This document shows, in pieces, positions 45,101 through 59,613 of a stretch of DNA of 64,000 nt. This DNA is from Bradyrhizobium sp. G127. GTDB lineage: Bacteria > Pseudomonadota > Alphaproteobacteria > Rhizobiales > Xanthobacteraceae. Where the stretch lies: positions 186,001 to 250,000 of the forward strand of contig NZ_JAKFGN010000002.1 in the NCBI RefSeq assembly GCF_021502575.1. Reading direction: 5' to 3'. Each line of letters opens with the position of its first letter. Positions within the stretch are counted from its first letter, which is position 1. Below the pieces are notes generated by a model. The model ran no database searches and was not told where the DNA came from. It worked only from the letters and a program-made list of their open reading frames with translations. Made by a program: the position numbers and the translations under genes.

Positions 45101-46081
45101 TCAAATTCCCTCAAACAGCGCCGTGGACAGATAGCGTTCCGCGAACGATGGGACGATCGCCAGAATCGTCTTCCCGGCGTTCTCCGGCCGTTTGCCGAGT
45201 TCCAGCGCCGCCGCGATGGCTGCGCCGGATGAGATACCGGCCGGAATGCCCTCCATGCGCGCCAGCGCCCGGGATGTCGCGATGGCGGTGGAGCTGTCGA
45301 TCTTGACGATCTCGTCGATCACGGATCGGTCGAGAATGTCAGGCACGAAACCTGCGCCGATGCCCTGAATCTTGTGCGGTGAATGCTGGCCGCCCGACAG
45401 CACTGGGCTTTCCACCGGCTCGACGGCGACAACGCGGAGCGACGGCTTGCGCGGCTTCAGAATCTGCCCCACGCCGGTGATAGTGCCGCCGGTGCCGACC
45501 CCCGCAACAAAAATATCGATGTTACCGTGGGTGTCGTTCCAGATTTCCTCCGCCGTGGTGCGGCGGTGAACCTCCGGATTGGCGAGGTTCTTGAACTGCT
45601 GCGGCATCACGGAATTGGGCGTGCTGCGGATCAGTTCTTCAGCCGTGGCAATCGCGCCCTTCATGCCCTGAGCCGCCGGCGTGAGAACGATCTCCGCGCC
45701 GAGGAACGCGAGCATCTTGCGGCGCTCGATCGACATCGATTCCGGCATCACAAGCTTCAGCCGGTAGCCGCGCGACGCGGCAACAAACGCTAACGCAATG
45801 CCGGTGTTGCCGGAGGTCGGTTCAATAAGAACGGTATCCTGATTGATGACCCCGGCCTTTTCCATCGCGATGATCATCGCCGCGCCGATCCGATCCTTCA
45901 CGCTTGCGGCAGGGTTGAAATACTCAAGTTTGGCGAGAATCGTCGCCTTCACCCCGTTCTGCTCCGGCAAGCGGCGCAGCTTCACGATCGGCGTATCACC
46001 GAATGCATCAACGATGCTGTCGTAAACCCGGCCGCGTCCGGGCCGATGTGTCTGCGCGGCGGGGGTGGTCTTGGTATCCAT
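45101..46081 (-). CDS. cysK: Cysteine synthase A
   Basis: 326 residues, a PLP enzyme joining O-acetylserine and sulfide. The PLP lysine is in [11 protein letters not shown] (near residue 62), the substrate loop is [13 protein letters not shown] (near 88), and the phosphate loop is [12 protein letters not shown] (near 195). The C-terminus ends with [11 protein letters not shown], the typical CysK tail minus a few residues. The N-terminus is about 20 residues longer than in E. coli. Confidence 0.94.
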   Translation of the reverse strand: MDTKTTPAAQTHRPGRGRVYDSIVDAFGDTPIVKLRRLPEQNGVKATILAKLEYFNPAASVKDRIGAAMIIAMEKAGVINQDTVLIEPTSGNTGIALAFVAASRGYRLKLVMPESMSIERRKMLAFLGAEIVLTPAAQGMKGAIATAEELIRSTPNSVMPQQFKNLANPEVHRRTTAEEIWNDTHGNIDIFVAGVGTGGTITGVGQILKPRKPSLRVVAVEPVESPVLSGGQHSPHKIQGIGAGFVPDILDRSVIDEIVKIDSSTAIATSRALARMEGIPAGISSGAAIAAALELGKRPENAGKTILAIVPSFAERYLSTALFEGI

Positions 46082-46308
46082 GATTGCTCTCCGAATTCAG
46101 TCAAATGCGCGGCATCGAGAATAATATTGCAAAACGAGCAGCTTCAGCATTAAGAGGCGCAGCGATAGAGCGCGCAAGAGGCAATCGCATCACGAGATGC
46201 ATTGCATCGCAAAACAGGATTTCGCAAAAGGAACGTATTTGTGTTGCGACATTTTCAAACTTTCCGGTCTATAGTGCGGGCGCGCCCAAGTTTGTAAGGG
46301 AGGTCACG

Positions 46309-46524
46309 ATGCCAGCACTTGCTGAAATTCTGTCGACCAGACCATCACGGTTACCCCCGCGCATTGCCGACCGGCCTTTCTGCGCCGTCTGCGCAAACTC
46401 CATGGTTGCCGCCGAGGCGTCAGCTTTTCTCTCCGACGATGTGATCAGTTATCTCTGGACCTGCGACAATTGCGGGTATGGATTCGTCACGAAACATTCG
46501 ACGCGGATCATCGCCTGTAACTGA
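46309..46524 (+). CDS. Small zinc-ribbon-like protein
   Basis: 71 residues with two CxxC pairs (FCAVCANS near residue 26 and WTCDNCGYGF near 53) separated by a short helix, as in a rubredoxin-like zinc ribbon. A strong AAGGGAGG precedes the ATG at 46309; longer in-frame starts upstream are not needed. Likely a conserved hypothetical of Bradyrhizobiaceae; the function is unknown. Confidence 0.72.
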   Translation: MPALAEILSTRPSRLPPRIADRPFCAVCANSMVAAEASAFLSDDVISYLWTCDNCGYGFVTKHSTRIIACN

Positions 46525-46537
46525 GTTCGGAATTGTT

Positions 46538-47671
46538 CTAGCGCGGCGCAATGTCGCCACGCGACCATCTCTCACGAGTCACTGCGCGAAAATCGTCGAA
46601 AGTCCCAGCCGCGATGGCGGCACGGGCGTCGTGCATCAAACTCTGATAGTACGCAATATTGATTTCCGAGAGCAGCATCGCGCCAAGGGCCTCGTCGGAC
46701 TTAACCAAGTGATGCAGATAAGCACGTGAATAGCCGCTGGTGGAGCGCCAGCCGCTCTCTTCGTCCAGCGGACGCGGGTCGTCGGCGTGCCGCGCATTGC
46801 GCAGGTTGATCACGCCAAACCGTGTGAAGACGTGGCCGTGCCGGCCATTTCGGGTCGGCATCACGCAATCAAACATATCGATGCCACGCGCGATCGCCTC
46901 CAGCATGTCATCGGGCGTCCCGACGCCCATTAGATAGCGTGGACGATCCTTTGGCAGGATCGGCGCCACCTCCTCGATCATCGCCAGCATGACGGCCTGC
47001 GGCTCACCGACAGCCAGTCCGCCGATCGCGTAACCATGAAAGCCGATGTCGATCAGCGCACGGGCGCTCTCCCGGCGCAACTCAGGGATATCTCCGCCCT
47101 GCGCGATACCGAACAGCATGTAGCCGTCAGGCGTTGTCTCGAATGCCCGCTTGCTGCGCTCCGCCCAGCGGATCGACAACTGCATCGCCCGCTCGATCTC
47201 AGCATGGTTGGCCGGCAGCCGTACACACTCGTCGAGCTGCATGGCAATGTCGGAGCCGAGCAGCCGCTGCACCTCGATGGCGCGTTCGGGTGACAATTCC
47301 ACCTTGGTGCCGTCGATGTGCGAACTGAAAGTCACGGCACGCTCAGTCACCTTGCGAATTTTTGCGAGCGACATGACTTGAAAGCCGCCGGAGTCGGTCA
47401 GCATCGGACCGTTCCATGTGGTGAACTTTTGCAGCCCGCCAAGCGCTGCGATGCGCTCGGCACCCGGCCGCAGCATCAGGTGGTAGGTGTTGCCAAGCAC
47501 GATGTCGGCGCCCGCCTCGCGAATGTCGCGCCAGTGAATGCCCTTCATTGCGCCCGCCGTGCCGACCGGCATGAAGGCAGGCGTGCGCACCGCGCCGTGC
47601 GGCGTGGTCAATTCGCCGGTCCGCGCTTCGCCGTCACGGCCCTGAAGTTTGAAATGGTTGGAAACGGTCAT
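46538..47671 (-). CDS. tgt: tRNA-guanine transglycosylase lacking the zinc site
   Basis: 377 residues, the full length of bacterial Tgt, which exchanges guanine 34 for preQ1 in four tRNAs. The catalytic aspartates are present (MLTDSGGFQVMSLAK near residue 91; FDCVMPTRNGRHG near 270). The C-terminal zinc site, normally CxCxxC plus a histidine 26 residues later, is replaced: EESGWRSTSGYSRAYLHHL has S, W and T at the three cysteine positions, and ESEINIAYYQ-like sequence has I at the histidine position. It pairs with queA, 16 bases upstream. Confidence 0.94.
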   Translation of the reverse strand: MTVSNHFKLQGRDGEARTGELTTPHGAVRTPAFMPVGTAGAMKGIHWRDIREAGADIVLGNTYHLMLRPGAERIAALGGLQKFTTWNGPMLTDSGGFQVMSLAKIRKVTERAVTFSSHIDGTKVELSPERAIEVQRLLGSDIAMQLDECVRLPANHAEIERAMQLSIRWAERSKRAFETTPDGYMLFGIAQGGDIPELRRESARALIDIGFHGYAIGGLAVGEPQAVMLAMIEEVAPILPKDRPRYLMGVGTPDDMLEAIARGIDMFDCVMPTRNGRHGHVFTRFGVINLRNARHADDPRPLDEESGWRSTSGYSRAYLHHLVKSDEALGAMLLSEINIAYYQSLMHDARAAIAAGTFDDFRAVTRERWSRGDIAPR

Positions 47672-47687
47672 CGGGCGACGTTATGGG

Positions 47688-48764
47688 TCAGGTCGGCTTG
47701 CGAAACAACAGCGACGCATCGCCGTAGGAGTAGAAACGATAGCCCGTTGCGATGGCGTAGGCGTAGGCATGCTGCATGGTCTCCAGCCCGCTGAAGGCCG
47801 ACACAAGCATGAACAGCGTCGAGCGCGGCAGATGGAAATTGGTCATCAGCACATCAACAGCTTTGAACCTGTAGCCAGGGATGATGAAAATCGCGGTCTC
47901 TGCGCTGAACGGCTGGATCTTCCCATCATCCGCTGCGGCACTCTCGAGCAGGCGCAATGACGTTGTTCCCACAGCTACGACCCTACCGCCCTTGGCGCGC
48001 GCGTCATTCAAGGCATCCGCTGTCGCGGCGGAGACCGTACCCCATTCCGCATGCATCTTGTGGCCGGACGTGTCGTCGGCCTTCACCGGCAGAAACGTCC
48101 CTGCCCCGACATGCAGGGTCACACGATGCAGACCAACGCCATGCTCGCGCAATGCGGCTTCGAGCGCCGGCGTGAAATGCAGCCCTGCCGTGGGAGCCGC
48201 GACCGCGCCTTCGCTGACCGCGAACATAGTCTGATAGTCCGTCGTGTCGCGCTCGTCCGGGGTGCGGCGCGAAGCGATGTAAGGCGGCAGCGGCGGCGCG
48301 CCGACATCCGCAATGGCCTGATCAAGCACCGGACCGTGGAAGGAAAACGCCAGCGTCACCTCGCCATTGTCGCCCTTGCGTTCGACTCGCGCGTCCAGAT
48401 TGCCGAGCAGACAAACGCGGCCTTCATTGCCGAAACGGATATTATCGCCTTCGGACAGTTTCTTTGCCGGCTTTACCAACGCCTGCCAGCGCGAACCGTC
48501 GAGACGCTTGATGAGCGTGGCCTCGATCTTTGGCTCGGTCTCGCGGCCAATGCGACGGCCAGACAACTGAGCCGGGATGACTTTGGTGTCATTGACCACA
48601 AGCTGATCGCCGGCCTTGAGGTAGTTCGGCAGATCGCGAACCACGGCGTCCGCCAGCGGTTGATCCGGCATCACCACAAGCATACGCGCTGCATCACGCG
48701 GGCTGACCGGCCGCAGCGCGATGTTGCTTTCTGGAAGCTCGAAATCGAAAAGATCGGTGCGCAT
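47688..48764 (-). CDS. queA: S-adenosylmethionine:tRNA ribosyltransferase-isomerase
   Basis: 358 residues. QueA moves the ribosyl part of SAM onto preQ1 in tRNA, making epoxyqueuosine. Family segments visible include [19 protein letters not shown] at the start, [13 protein letters not shown] near residue 180, and the C-terminal [16 protein letters not shown]. The ATG at 48764 gives the standard N-terminus; the frame is open for nine more codons upstream. It forms an operon with tgt. Confidence 0.95.
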   Translation of the reverse strand: MRTDLFDFELPESNIALRPVSPRDAARMLVVMPDQPLADAVVRDLPNYLKAGDQLVVNDTKVIPAQLSGRRIGRETEPKIEATLIKRLDGSRWQALVKPAKKLSEGDNIRFGNEGRVCLLGNLDARVERKGDNGEVTLAFSFHGPVLDQAIADVGAPPLPPYIASRRTPDERDTTDYQTMFAVSEGAVAAPTAGLHFTPALEAALREHGVGLHRVTLHVGAGTFLPVKADDTSGHKMHAEWGTVSAATADALNDARAKGGRVVAVGTTSLRLLESAAADDGKIQPFSAETAIFIIPGYRFKAVDVLMTNFHLPRSTLFMLVSAFSGLETMQHAYAYAIATGYRFYSYGDASLLFRKPT

Positions 48765-48864
48765 GATGCTCAAATGTCGATGGCCGGACACAGGCGAGCG
48801 AAAGCGACGCCGTTCTTCGAACGGCTACGCCGGGCCATCAACCAAATTGAGATTATAACGCCGG

Positions 48865-49332
48865 TCAGGCGGCGTCAGCCGCGATGTGCGCCTTGACGAT
48901 CTTGTCCGGGTTCTTCACCGGCTCCCCGCGCTTGATCTTGTCGACATTCTCCATGCCCGACGTCACCTGGCCCCAAACGGTATACTGGCCGTTGAGGAAG
49001 GCAGCGTCATCGAAGCAGATGAAGAACTGCGAATTGGCGGAATCAGGATTGGCCGCGCGCGCCATGGACGCAGTGCCGCGCACATGAGGCTCCTTGTTGA
49101 ACTCGGCCTTGAGGTTCGGGTAGCTGGAGCCGCCCGTGCCAGTGCCATTGGGGCAGCCGGTCTGTGCCATGAAACCTTCGATGACGCGGTGAAACACGAT
49201 GCCGTCGTAGAAACCTTCGCGGACCAGTTTCTTGATGTGCTCGACGTGACCCGGCGCGAGATCGGGACGCATCTCGATGGTCACAGGACCTTGGGTGGTT
49301 TCGAGGATCAGAGTATTTTCGGTATCAGCCAT
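48865..49332 (-). CDS. Cytosolic cyclophilin-type peptidyl-prolyl isomerase
   Basis: 155 residues with no signal peptide. Cyclophilin motifs are FHRVIEGFMAQTGCPNGTG (near residue 48) and NSQFFICF (near 100), including the catalytic arginine and the FMAQ substrate pocket. It speeds cis-trans isomerisation of prolyl bonds. Its 5' end overlaps the preceding gene by 25 bases. A second, exported cyclophilin lies 450 bases upstream. Confidence 0.92.
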   Translation of the reverse strand: MADTENTLILETTQGPVTIEMRPDLAPGHVEHIKKLVREGFYDGIVFHRVIEGFMAQTGCPNGTGTGGSSYPNLKAEFNKEPHVRGTASMARAANPDSANSQFFICFDDAAFLNGQYTVWGQVTSGMENVDKIKRGEPVKNPDKIVKAHIAADAA

Positions 49333-49751
49333 GTTGTTCTCTCTGTCGGTTTGGGAGTTCGTTTGCGCCCGTCAAATCGTATCCTGAAGGGGCGTCCGGC
49401 GACTGCATCACCGAGGCCATCGGTCAACGACATCGGCGTGCATGATTCCAAGGTCTTCATGAGCGCGAGCCGGTATTGCAGCCGGTCATCATCGGGGGCA
49501 TCCGGGGATTCATGGACAATTTTCGGATGACCGAATATCTCGCCATGACGCGTGAAACTCACCAGCACCGTAAGTTCCATTCCCGGGCTCGAACGCGGCA
49601 GTGCCGGCGGTTTCCAGCACTGCTTCAGTTTCGCAATCATCTCCTGAACGGTGTTGGCAGGATTTTCCTCCGCGCGCGCGCAGGAAGATTCCACCAAGAG
49701 CAATATGGCGAGGGGCGCGCCGAAAACAACCATGCCTCGCAGCCGCGGCAT
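49308..49751 (-). CDS. Secreted TonB C-terminal-like protein
   Basis: 147 residues. A signal peptide (GAPLAILLLVESSCARA) is followed by a domain with the pattern ELTVLVSFTRHGEIFGHPKIV...ALMKTLESCTPMSL...GRPFRIRF, resembling the periplasmic TonB C-terminal/TolA-like fold. There is no transmembrane energy-transducing N-terminus, so it is not a functional TonB by itself. It is squeezed between two cyclophilin genes and overlaps the downstream one, suggesting translational coupling. Confidence 0.7.
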   Translation of the reverse strand: MPRLRGMVVFGAPLAILLLVESSCARAEENPANTVQEMIAKLKQCWKPPALPRSSPGMELTVLVSFTRHGEIFGHPKIVHESPDAPDDDRLQYRLALMKTLESCTPMSLTDGLGDAVAGRPFRIRFDGRKRTPKPTERTTWLIPKIL

Positions 49752-49778
49752 CGCTCCCTCGCTGTCGAATGATTTCCG

Positions 49779-50321
49779 TTACTTGATGTCAGATGCGACT
49801 TGGACCTTGACCATCTTGTCGGGGTCCTGAACCGGTTCGCCCCGCTTGATCTTGTCCACAACATCCATGCCGGATACGACCTCACCGACGACAGTGTATT
49901 TACCGTTCAGGAAGCTGCCGTCGGCGAACATGATAAAGAACTGAGAGTTGGCCGAATTCGGTTCGCTCGAACGCGCCATACCCACAATCCCGCGCTTGAA
50001 TGGCACGTTGGAGAATTCCGCAGGCAGGTTCGGATATTTCGAGCCGCCGGTGCCATTGAAACGCTGACCGTCGCCGGTCTGCGCCATGAAGCCCTCGATC
50101 ACGCGGTGGAACGGCACGTTGTTGTAGTAGCCGTCGCGCGCCAGCAGCTTGATGCGCTCGGCATGCTGCGGAGCGAGGTCCGGCCGCAATTTGACGATCA
50201 CACGCCCCTTGGTGGTGTCGATAACAATGGCGTTGGCCTTGTCGAGACCGGCTGGAAGCGCCTGAGACCAGGCGGGCGTAGCAAAAGCGAAAGCCGCGAG
50301 AACGGCGAGGATGCGGATCAT
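49779..50321 (-). CDS. Periplasmic cyclophilin-type peptidyl-prolyl isomerase
   Basis: 180 residues. A signal peptide (LAVLAAFAFATPAWS) exports the protein. The cyclophilin core has FHRVIEGFMAQTGDGQRFNG and NSQFFIMF. The sequence is clearly paralogous to the cytosolic enzyme at 48865. A PpiA-like role in folding envelope proteins is expected. It follows coaD by 23 bases. Confidence 0.92.
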   Translation of the reverse strand: MIRILAVLAAFAFATPAWSQALPAGLDKANAIVIDTTKGRVIVKLRPDLAPQHAERIKLLARDGYYNNVPFHRVIEGFMAQTGDGQRFNGTGGSKYPNLPAEFSNVPFKRGIVGMARSSEPNSANSQFFIMFADGSFLNGKYTVVGEVVSGMDVVDKIKRGEPVQDPDKMVKVQVASDIK

Positions 50322-50344
50322 GACTACTCCGGATCAGAGGAAAG

Positions 50345-50845
50345 TTATTTGCCGGCGAACTTTGTCTTCAGGCGCGCGGCCACCGCCTTGGGCACGAAAT
50401 GCGAAACGTCGCCCCCCATTCCCGCGATCTGACGCACCAGTGTGGCGGTGATCGGGCGGACGGTGGCTGAGGCTGGGAGGAAAACCGTGTAAACTTCCGG
50501 CATCAACGTCTGGTTCATGCCGGCAATCTGCATTTCGTAGTCGAGATCAGTCCCGTCACGCAGCCCGCGAATCAGGATCGTCGCGCCTGCCCGCTGTGCG
50601 GCCGTCACCGTCAGATCGCTAAAAGTGACGCAATCGATTTCGCAGCCGGCATGGGCGGCGATAGGCGCGAAAACCTCGCGAACCATCTCCAGCCGTTCTT
50701 CCACGGGAAACAGCGGTGCCTTGCCGGGATGAATACCGATCGCCACGATCAGCCGGTCGACCAGACTGCAAGCCTGTCGCACTACATCCAGATGGCCGTT
50801 GGTAACAGGGTCAAACGACCCCGGGTAAAGTGCGACACGAGACAT
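50345..50845 (-). CDS. coaD: Phosphopantetheine adenylyltransferase
   Basis: 166 residues, penultimate step of coenzyme A synthesis. The nucleotidyltransferase motif [14 protein letters not shown] is at residues 9-22 and the second signature [17 protein letters not shown] near residue 82. Start at 50845 gives the usual [12 protein letters not shown]-terminus; longer in-frame versions are not supported. Confidence 0.96.
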   Translation of the reverse strand: MSRVALYPGSFDPVTNGHLDVVRQACSLVDRLIVAIGIHPGKAPLFPVEERLEMVREVFAPIAAHAGCEIDCVTFSDLTVTAAQRAGATILIRGLRDGTDLDYEMQIAGMNQTLMPEVYTVFLPASATVRPITATLVRQIAGMGGDVSHFVPKAVAARLKTKFAGK

Positions 50846-51009
50846 GGCACCCCTCCTACCCCGGCCCGGCGAGCGCCGCAAGCGCATCCGGTTCCACAGG
50901 CCGGTCCAGTTTCGGAAGACCATATTTTTAACGTCCCGTGAACCTTTCACGGGTTTCAGGCGTCTTCCCTGCAAGCGGGCCGCAGAGGCCATCTACACAG
51001 GGGACGGAC

Positions 51010-51264
51010 ATGATCAAAGCTATTGCAGCCGTGACGATTGCCGCCTTTGCCGCAGCCGCCATCACTCTTCTGCCGAGCTTCGCGCCTCCGGTGGAGGCGA
51101 GCGTACCCCACACACTCACCAAGGCAGACCGGCTGCCGATTCGAGCCCTTAGCGATGCTTGTGCGGGTCAGAACTGGCCGAATATCGACGTATCCTGTCT
51201 GCGCCGCAGCAATTCAAAAACGACGATTCAGCCGGTGCGTGTCGTCAGTACCGACCGCAGTTAA
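51010..51264 (+). CDS. Small exported protein of unknown function
   Basis: 84 residues. A signal peptide (MIKAIAAVTIAAFAAAAITLL) is followed by a short polar domain with two cysteines (DACAGQNWPNIDVSCLRRS), which may pair as a disulfide. GGGGACGG precedes the ATG. I recall similar short secreted proteins in Bradyrhizobium, all uncharacterised. It converges with gyrA, 46 bases apart. Confidence 0.7.
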   Translation: MIKAIAAVTIAAFAAAAITLLPSFAPPVEASVPHTLTKADRLPIRALSDACAGQNWPNIDVSCLRRSNSKTTIQPVRVVSTDRS

Positions 51265-51310
51265 TCCAGCGGAAGCGGAGTCCGGGTCAGTCAGCGCGGC
51301 GATCACGGCT

Positions 51311-54028
<2,718 letters not shown>

Positions 54029-54227
54029 CGTGCGAATCCTGGGTGCGAAATACAGTTATTATATAGGCCATTTCGCTGGCCAACGCCAACCACCTCACCG
54101 CTCGAAAACGAGATAAAAACCTCTTTTTTATCAGATATTTAGATGGCCGCTCTAAATCGATTCAAGGGCGCATTCTCTGCACCGGAATGTTTGTGGTGCG
54201 GAGACGCACCAACATGATCATGGTCAC

Positions 54228-54260
54228 GCAAAAGCCGGTGAAAATCTCACCGGCTTTTGC
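54228..54260 (-). terminator. Rho-independent terminator of ssb
   Basis: GCAAAAGCCGGTGA pairs with TCACCGGCTTTTGC across a five-base loop. On the minus strand the GGCTTTTGC arm ends in T-rich sequence. It lies 24 bases past the ssb stop, before gyrA. Confidence 0.8.
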
Positions 54261-54283
54261 ACCCGCATTATGAAAACAAACGA

Positions 54284-54775
54284 TCAGAATGGAATGTCGT
54301 CGTTCATGTCGTCACGGCCGCCGCCGCCGGCTGCCACACGGCGCGGCGCCGCCGAGCGCGAAGGTCCAGAAGATCCGAAATCGCCGCCGCCTTCTTCAGC
54401 ACCAAACGAGCCGCCACCGCTGCTCTTGCCGTCGAGCATTGTCAAAGTGGAATTGAAATTCTGAAGAACGACCTCGGTCGAATAGCGGTCCTTGCCATCC
54501 TTGTCCTGCCACTTGCGCGTCTGCAACTGACCTTCAAGATAAACCTTGGAGCCCTTTTTCAGGTATTGCTCGGCAATCTTGCAAAGGCCTTCGCTGAAGA
54601 TCACCACGCGATGCCACTCCGTCTTTTCTTTCCGCTCGCCGGTGTTCTTGTCGCGCCAGGTATCAGATGTCGCAACACTGAGGTTGGCGATCGGGCGGCC
54701 ATCCTGCGTGCGCTTGATCTCAGGGTCTGCGCCAAGATTTCCAACCAGAATGACTTTATTGACGCTTCCCGCCAT
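54284..54775 (-). CDS. ssb: Single-stranded DNA-binding protein
   Basis: 163 residues. The OB-fold occupies residues 1-115 ([19 protein letters not shown] at the start, [21 protein letters not shown] near 78). A glycine-rich linker follows, and the last residues are DMNDDIPF, the acidic tip that binds partner proteins. It binds ssDNA as a tetramer in replication and repair. Confidence 0.97.
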   Translation of the reverse strand: MAGSVNKVILVGNLGADPEIKRTQDGRPIANLSVATSDTWRDKNTGERKEKTEWHRVVIFSEGLCKIAEQYLKKGSKVYLEGQLQTRKWQDKDGKDRYSTEVVLQNFNSTLTMLDGKSSGGGSFGAEEGGGDFGSSGPSRSAAPRRVAAGGGGRDDMNDDIPF

Positions 54776-55269
54776 GGCTGTTCTCCACTTTCGCGCTCCG
54801 AATCCGGCGCGCTCCGAATCTGTAAGGATTTATGTTCGCGAGAGCACGATCCCAACCGGGAGTGCGCCCGCTTCCAAGATGACCCTATACTCTCCCGTCC
54901 GAGCGAATGACGCCGGGCCGCCGGTTATCCACACGCAACCCATCTAAATCCGAGACATAATACGTACTCTTTTTGTTCTCGTGCAAGCGGAACCTGAGAG
55001 GGAACCCTTTGATGCATAAAACATTGTTGAATCGGGTTCCCGAAAATGTGTCCAAACCGTGATGAAATCATGGAACCAAAAGGTCAAATATCTCAAACAA
55101 TTCCTTGCATTAGAGGATTTCACTTCGCTTTCGACTGTTGCATTTCGGAGACGGCTTTTTCCGCAGGACCGCGTATATTCCGACCACGAAATCGAGAATC
55201 CCATTGCGTTCGCGCGTTGGACAAACTGCTTCGAAAAATCGAAGCAGGCCTAAAACTGGAGAAGAGAAG
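54776..55269. other. Intergenic region between ssb and the outer membrane protein gene
   Basis: 494 bases, clearly richer in A/T than its surroundings, with no supported gene. It must hold the divergent promoters. An inverted repeat GGGAACCC (55000-55007) / GGGTTCCC (55034-55041) lies in the middle. A GAAC-N8-GAAC at 54988-55005 has one base too many for a LexA box. Confidence 0.5.
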
Positions 55270-55995
55270 ATGAAGAAATTTTTGCTCGGCACCGTGGCAC
55301 TCGTTGCCCTCGGTACTGCTTCGGCGGTCGCTGCTGACCTGCCGGCACGTACCTACACCAAGGCGCCGGTTTATGCCGCGCCTGTCTACAACTGGACCGG
55401 CATCTACGTCGGTGCGCACATCGGCGCCGCTTTCGGTGGTGATGATGGGTTCGCGACCACCGATCCGCTGCTTTCCGGCAGCAACCGGGACGCAGCGTTC
55501 CTCGGCGGCGGTCAGATCGGCGCTGACTACCAGTTCGCTCCGAACTGGCTGGTTGGTATCGAAGGCCAGATCAGCGGCCTGTCGAACAACGATCGTAGCT
55601 TCACCGATGGCTTCGATGTTCTTCGTGACAAGTCTGACTGGCTCGCTTCGGTCACCGGCCGCCTCGGCTACACTTGGGGTCCGGGCCTGATCTACGCCAA
55701 GGGCGGTGTCGCGTTCCGTGATGATGCTGGCCTCGCTGCAACCGCTGGCTTCCTGCCGGCGGTTACTGATCGCCAGTCGACCGGCTACACTGTCGGCGGT
55801 GGTCTGGAATACATGTTCGCCCCCGCTTGGTCGGCGAAGGTTGAGTACCAGTACTATAACTTCGACACCACCAACGTTGCTTACACCGGTGGCGGTCTTC
55901 CGCAGTCTCTCAGCTACAAGGATGATCTTCACACTGTGAAGGTTGGCGTGAACTATCACTTCAACTGGGGTGGCCCGGTCGTCGCGAAGTATTGA
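55270..55995 (+). CDS. Outer membrane beta-barrel protein (Omp25/Omp31-like)
   Basis: 241 residues. A signal peptide (MKKFLLGTVALVALGTASAVAA) precedes DLPARTYTKAPVYAAPVYNW, the proline/alanine-rich stretch common to rhizobial Omp25/RopB proteins. The barrel has alternating strands such as WTGIYVGAHIGAAFGG and WSAKVEYQYYNFDTT, and ends with VKVGVNYHFNWGG...KY, near an aromatic C-terminus. GGAGAAGAGAAG precedes the ATG. Codon use is strongly biased, consistent with high expression. Confidence 0.9.
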   Translation: MKKFLLGTVALVALGTASAVAADLPARTYTKAPVYAAPVYNWTGIYVGAHIGAAFGGDDGFATTDPLLSGSNRDAAFLGGGQIGADYQFAPNWLVGIEGQISGLSNNDRSFTDGFDVLRDKSDWLASVTGRLGYTWGPGLIYAKGGVAFRDDAGLAATAGFLPAVTDRQSTGYTVGGGLEYMFAPAWSAKVEYQYYNFDTTNVAYTGGGLPQSLSYKDDLHTVKVGVNYHFNWGGPVVAKY

Positions 55996-56027
55996 TCTTC
56001 GCAGACCTGAGCTTCTCAGGATTACGG

Positions 56028-56056
56028 AAAGGCCGGCTCTTTGAGCCGGCCTTTTT
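56028..56056 (+). terminator. Rho-independent terminator of the outer membrane protein gene
   Basis: AAAGGCCGGCTC, loop TTT, GAGCCGGCC then TTTTT, 33 bases after the stop codon. Confidence 0.92.
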
Positions 56057-56142
56057 GCTTGCAGGTCGACTTTTTGACGATCAAATGCCGTCCACACAGC
56101 AAATCGTTGATGACGCTGGAACGGGACTGGAAATCCATCCTC

Positions 56143-56157
56143 GTTCTTCCTATGTTC
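56143..56157 (+). promoter_or_regulatory. LexA (SOS) box upstream of uvrA
   Basis: GTTCTTCCTATGTTC is a perfect match to the alphaproteobacterial LexA operator GTTC-N7-GTTC. It lies 100 bases before the uvrA ATG, in the likely promoter region. Confidence 0.8.
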
Positions 56158-56257
56158 CCGATACATGAATCTGACCGACAACAAGCAACCGGCGAGCGAT
56201 CATCGCGTTTTCCGGAGGCAGCGCGGCTTATGCGCATAACGTGCCCGGAACTCCCCA

Positions 56258-59242
<2,985 letters not shown>

Positions 59243-59294
59243 CGCCGCTTCCATAGAGCATTGGCAAGCGTTTTTCTCCAGGCCATGAGGACCA

Positions 59295-59423
59295 TCACCT
59301 CACTCCCGTGCCCTTGCAGCGCTGGCACGTGACAACCTTGTCGCCCTTCTTCAGCAAGCCCTTGCCTTCGCAATTCTTGCACTTCTGCTTCTTTTTGATG
59401 TTGGGGCCTTTTTCATTTGCCAT
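59295..59423 (-). CDS. 42-residue DnaJ-type CxxCxGxG zinc-binding protein
   Basis: A tiny protein with KCKNCEGKG and TCQRCKGTG, two copies of the CxxCxGxG zinc-binding repeat found in the DnaJ central domain, on a Lys-rich background. The ATG at 59423 has GGAGAACTTC upstream. It converges with uvrA. Similar mini-proteins exist in Bradyrhizobium; function unknown. Confidence 0.72.
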   Translation of the reverse strand: MANEKGPNIKKKQKCKNCEGKGLLKKGDKVVTCQRCKGTGVR

Positions 59424-59613
59424 GAAGTTCTCCAGTTTAAGGCATGCGTCACGCGCGGGGACCAGCATAGCACCGCAAGGCTCGTAAGGTGCCGTTATTC
59501 GCTCAATGCGAGGGAGAGTGATGATGCCGCGCGGACAGATGTGACCTGACGGCTCCACCGTGAGCCGTCAGGCCGGATTGCGTCACGCCAACCGGTGGCG
59601 CGCCATGCAAACG
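59424..59613. other. Short intergenic region
   Basis: 190 bases with the promoter of the small zinc-finger gene. A GTGACCTGACGGCTCAC-like inverted repeat (GACGGCTC...GAGCCGTC, about 59547-59571) follows the SPW-repeat gene and could be its terminator. Confidence 0.4.

Noticed and set aside
54988-55005. GAAC...GAAC near ssb as a LexA box
   Set aside because: The spacing is eight bases, not seven, and it is over 200 bases from the ssb start.
54944-55204. An 86-codon minus-strand frame between ssb and the outer membrane protein gene
   Set aside because: No ribosome site, no recognisable domain, and it covers the promoter region of the strongly expressed downstream gene.
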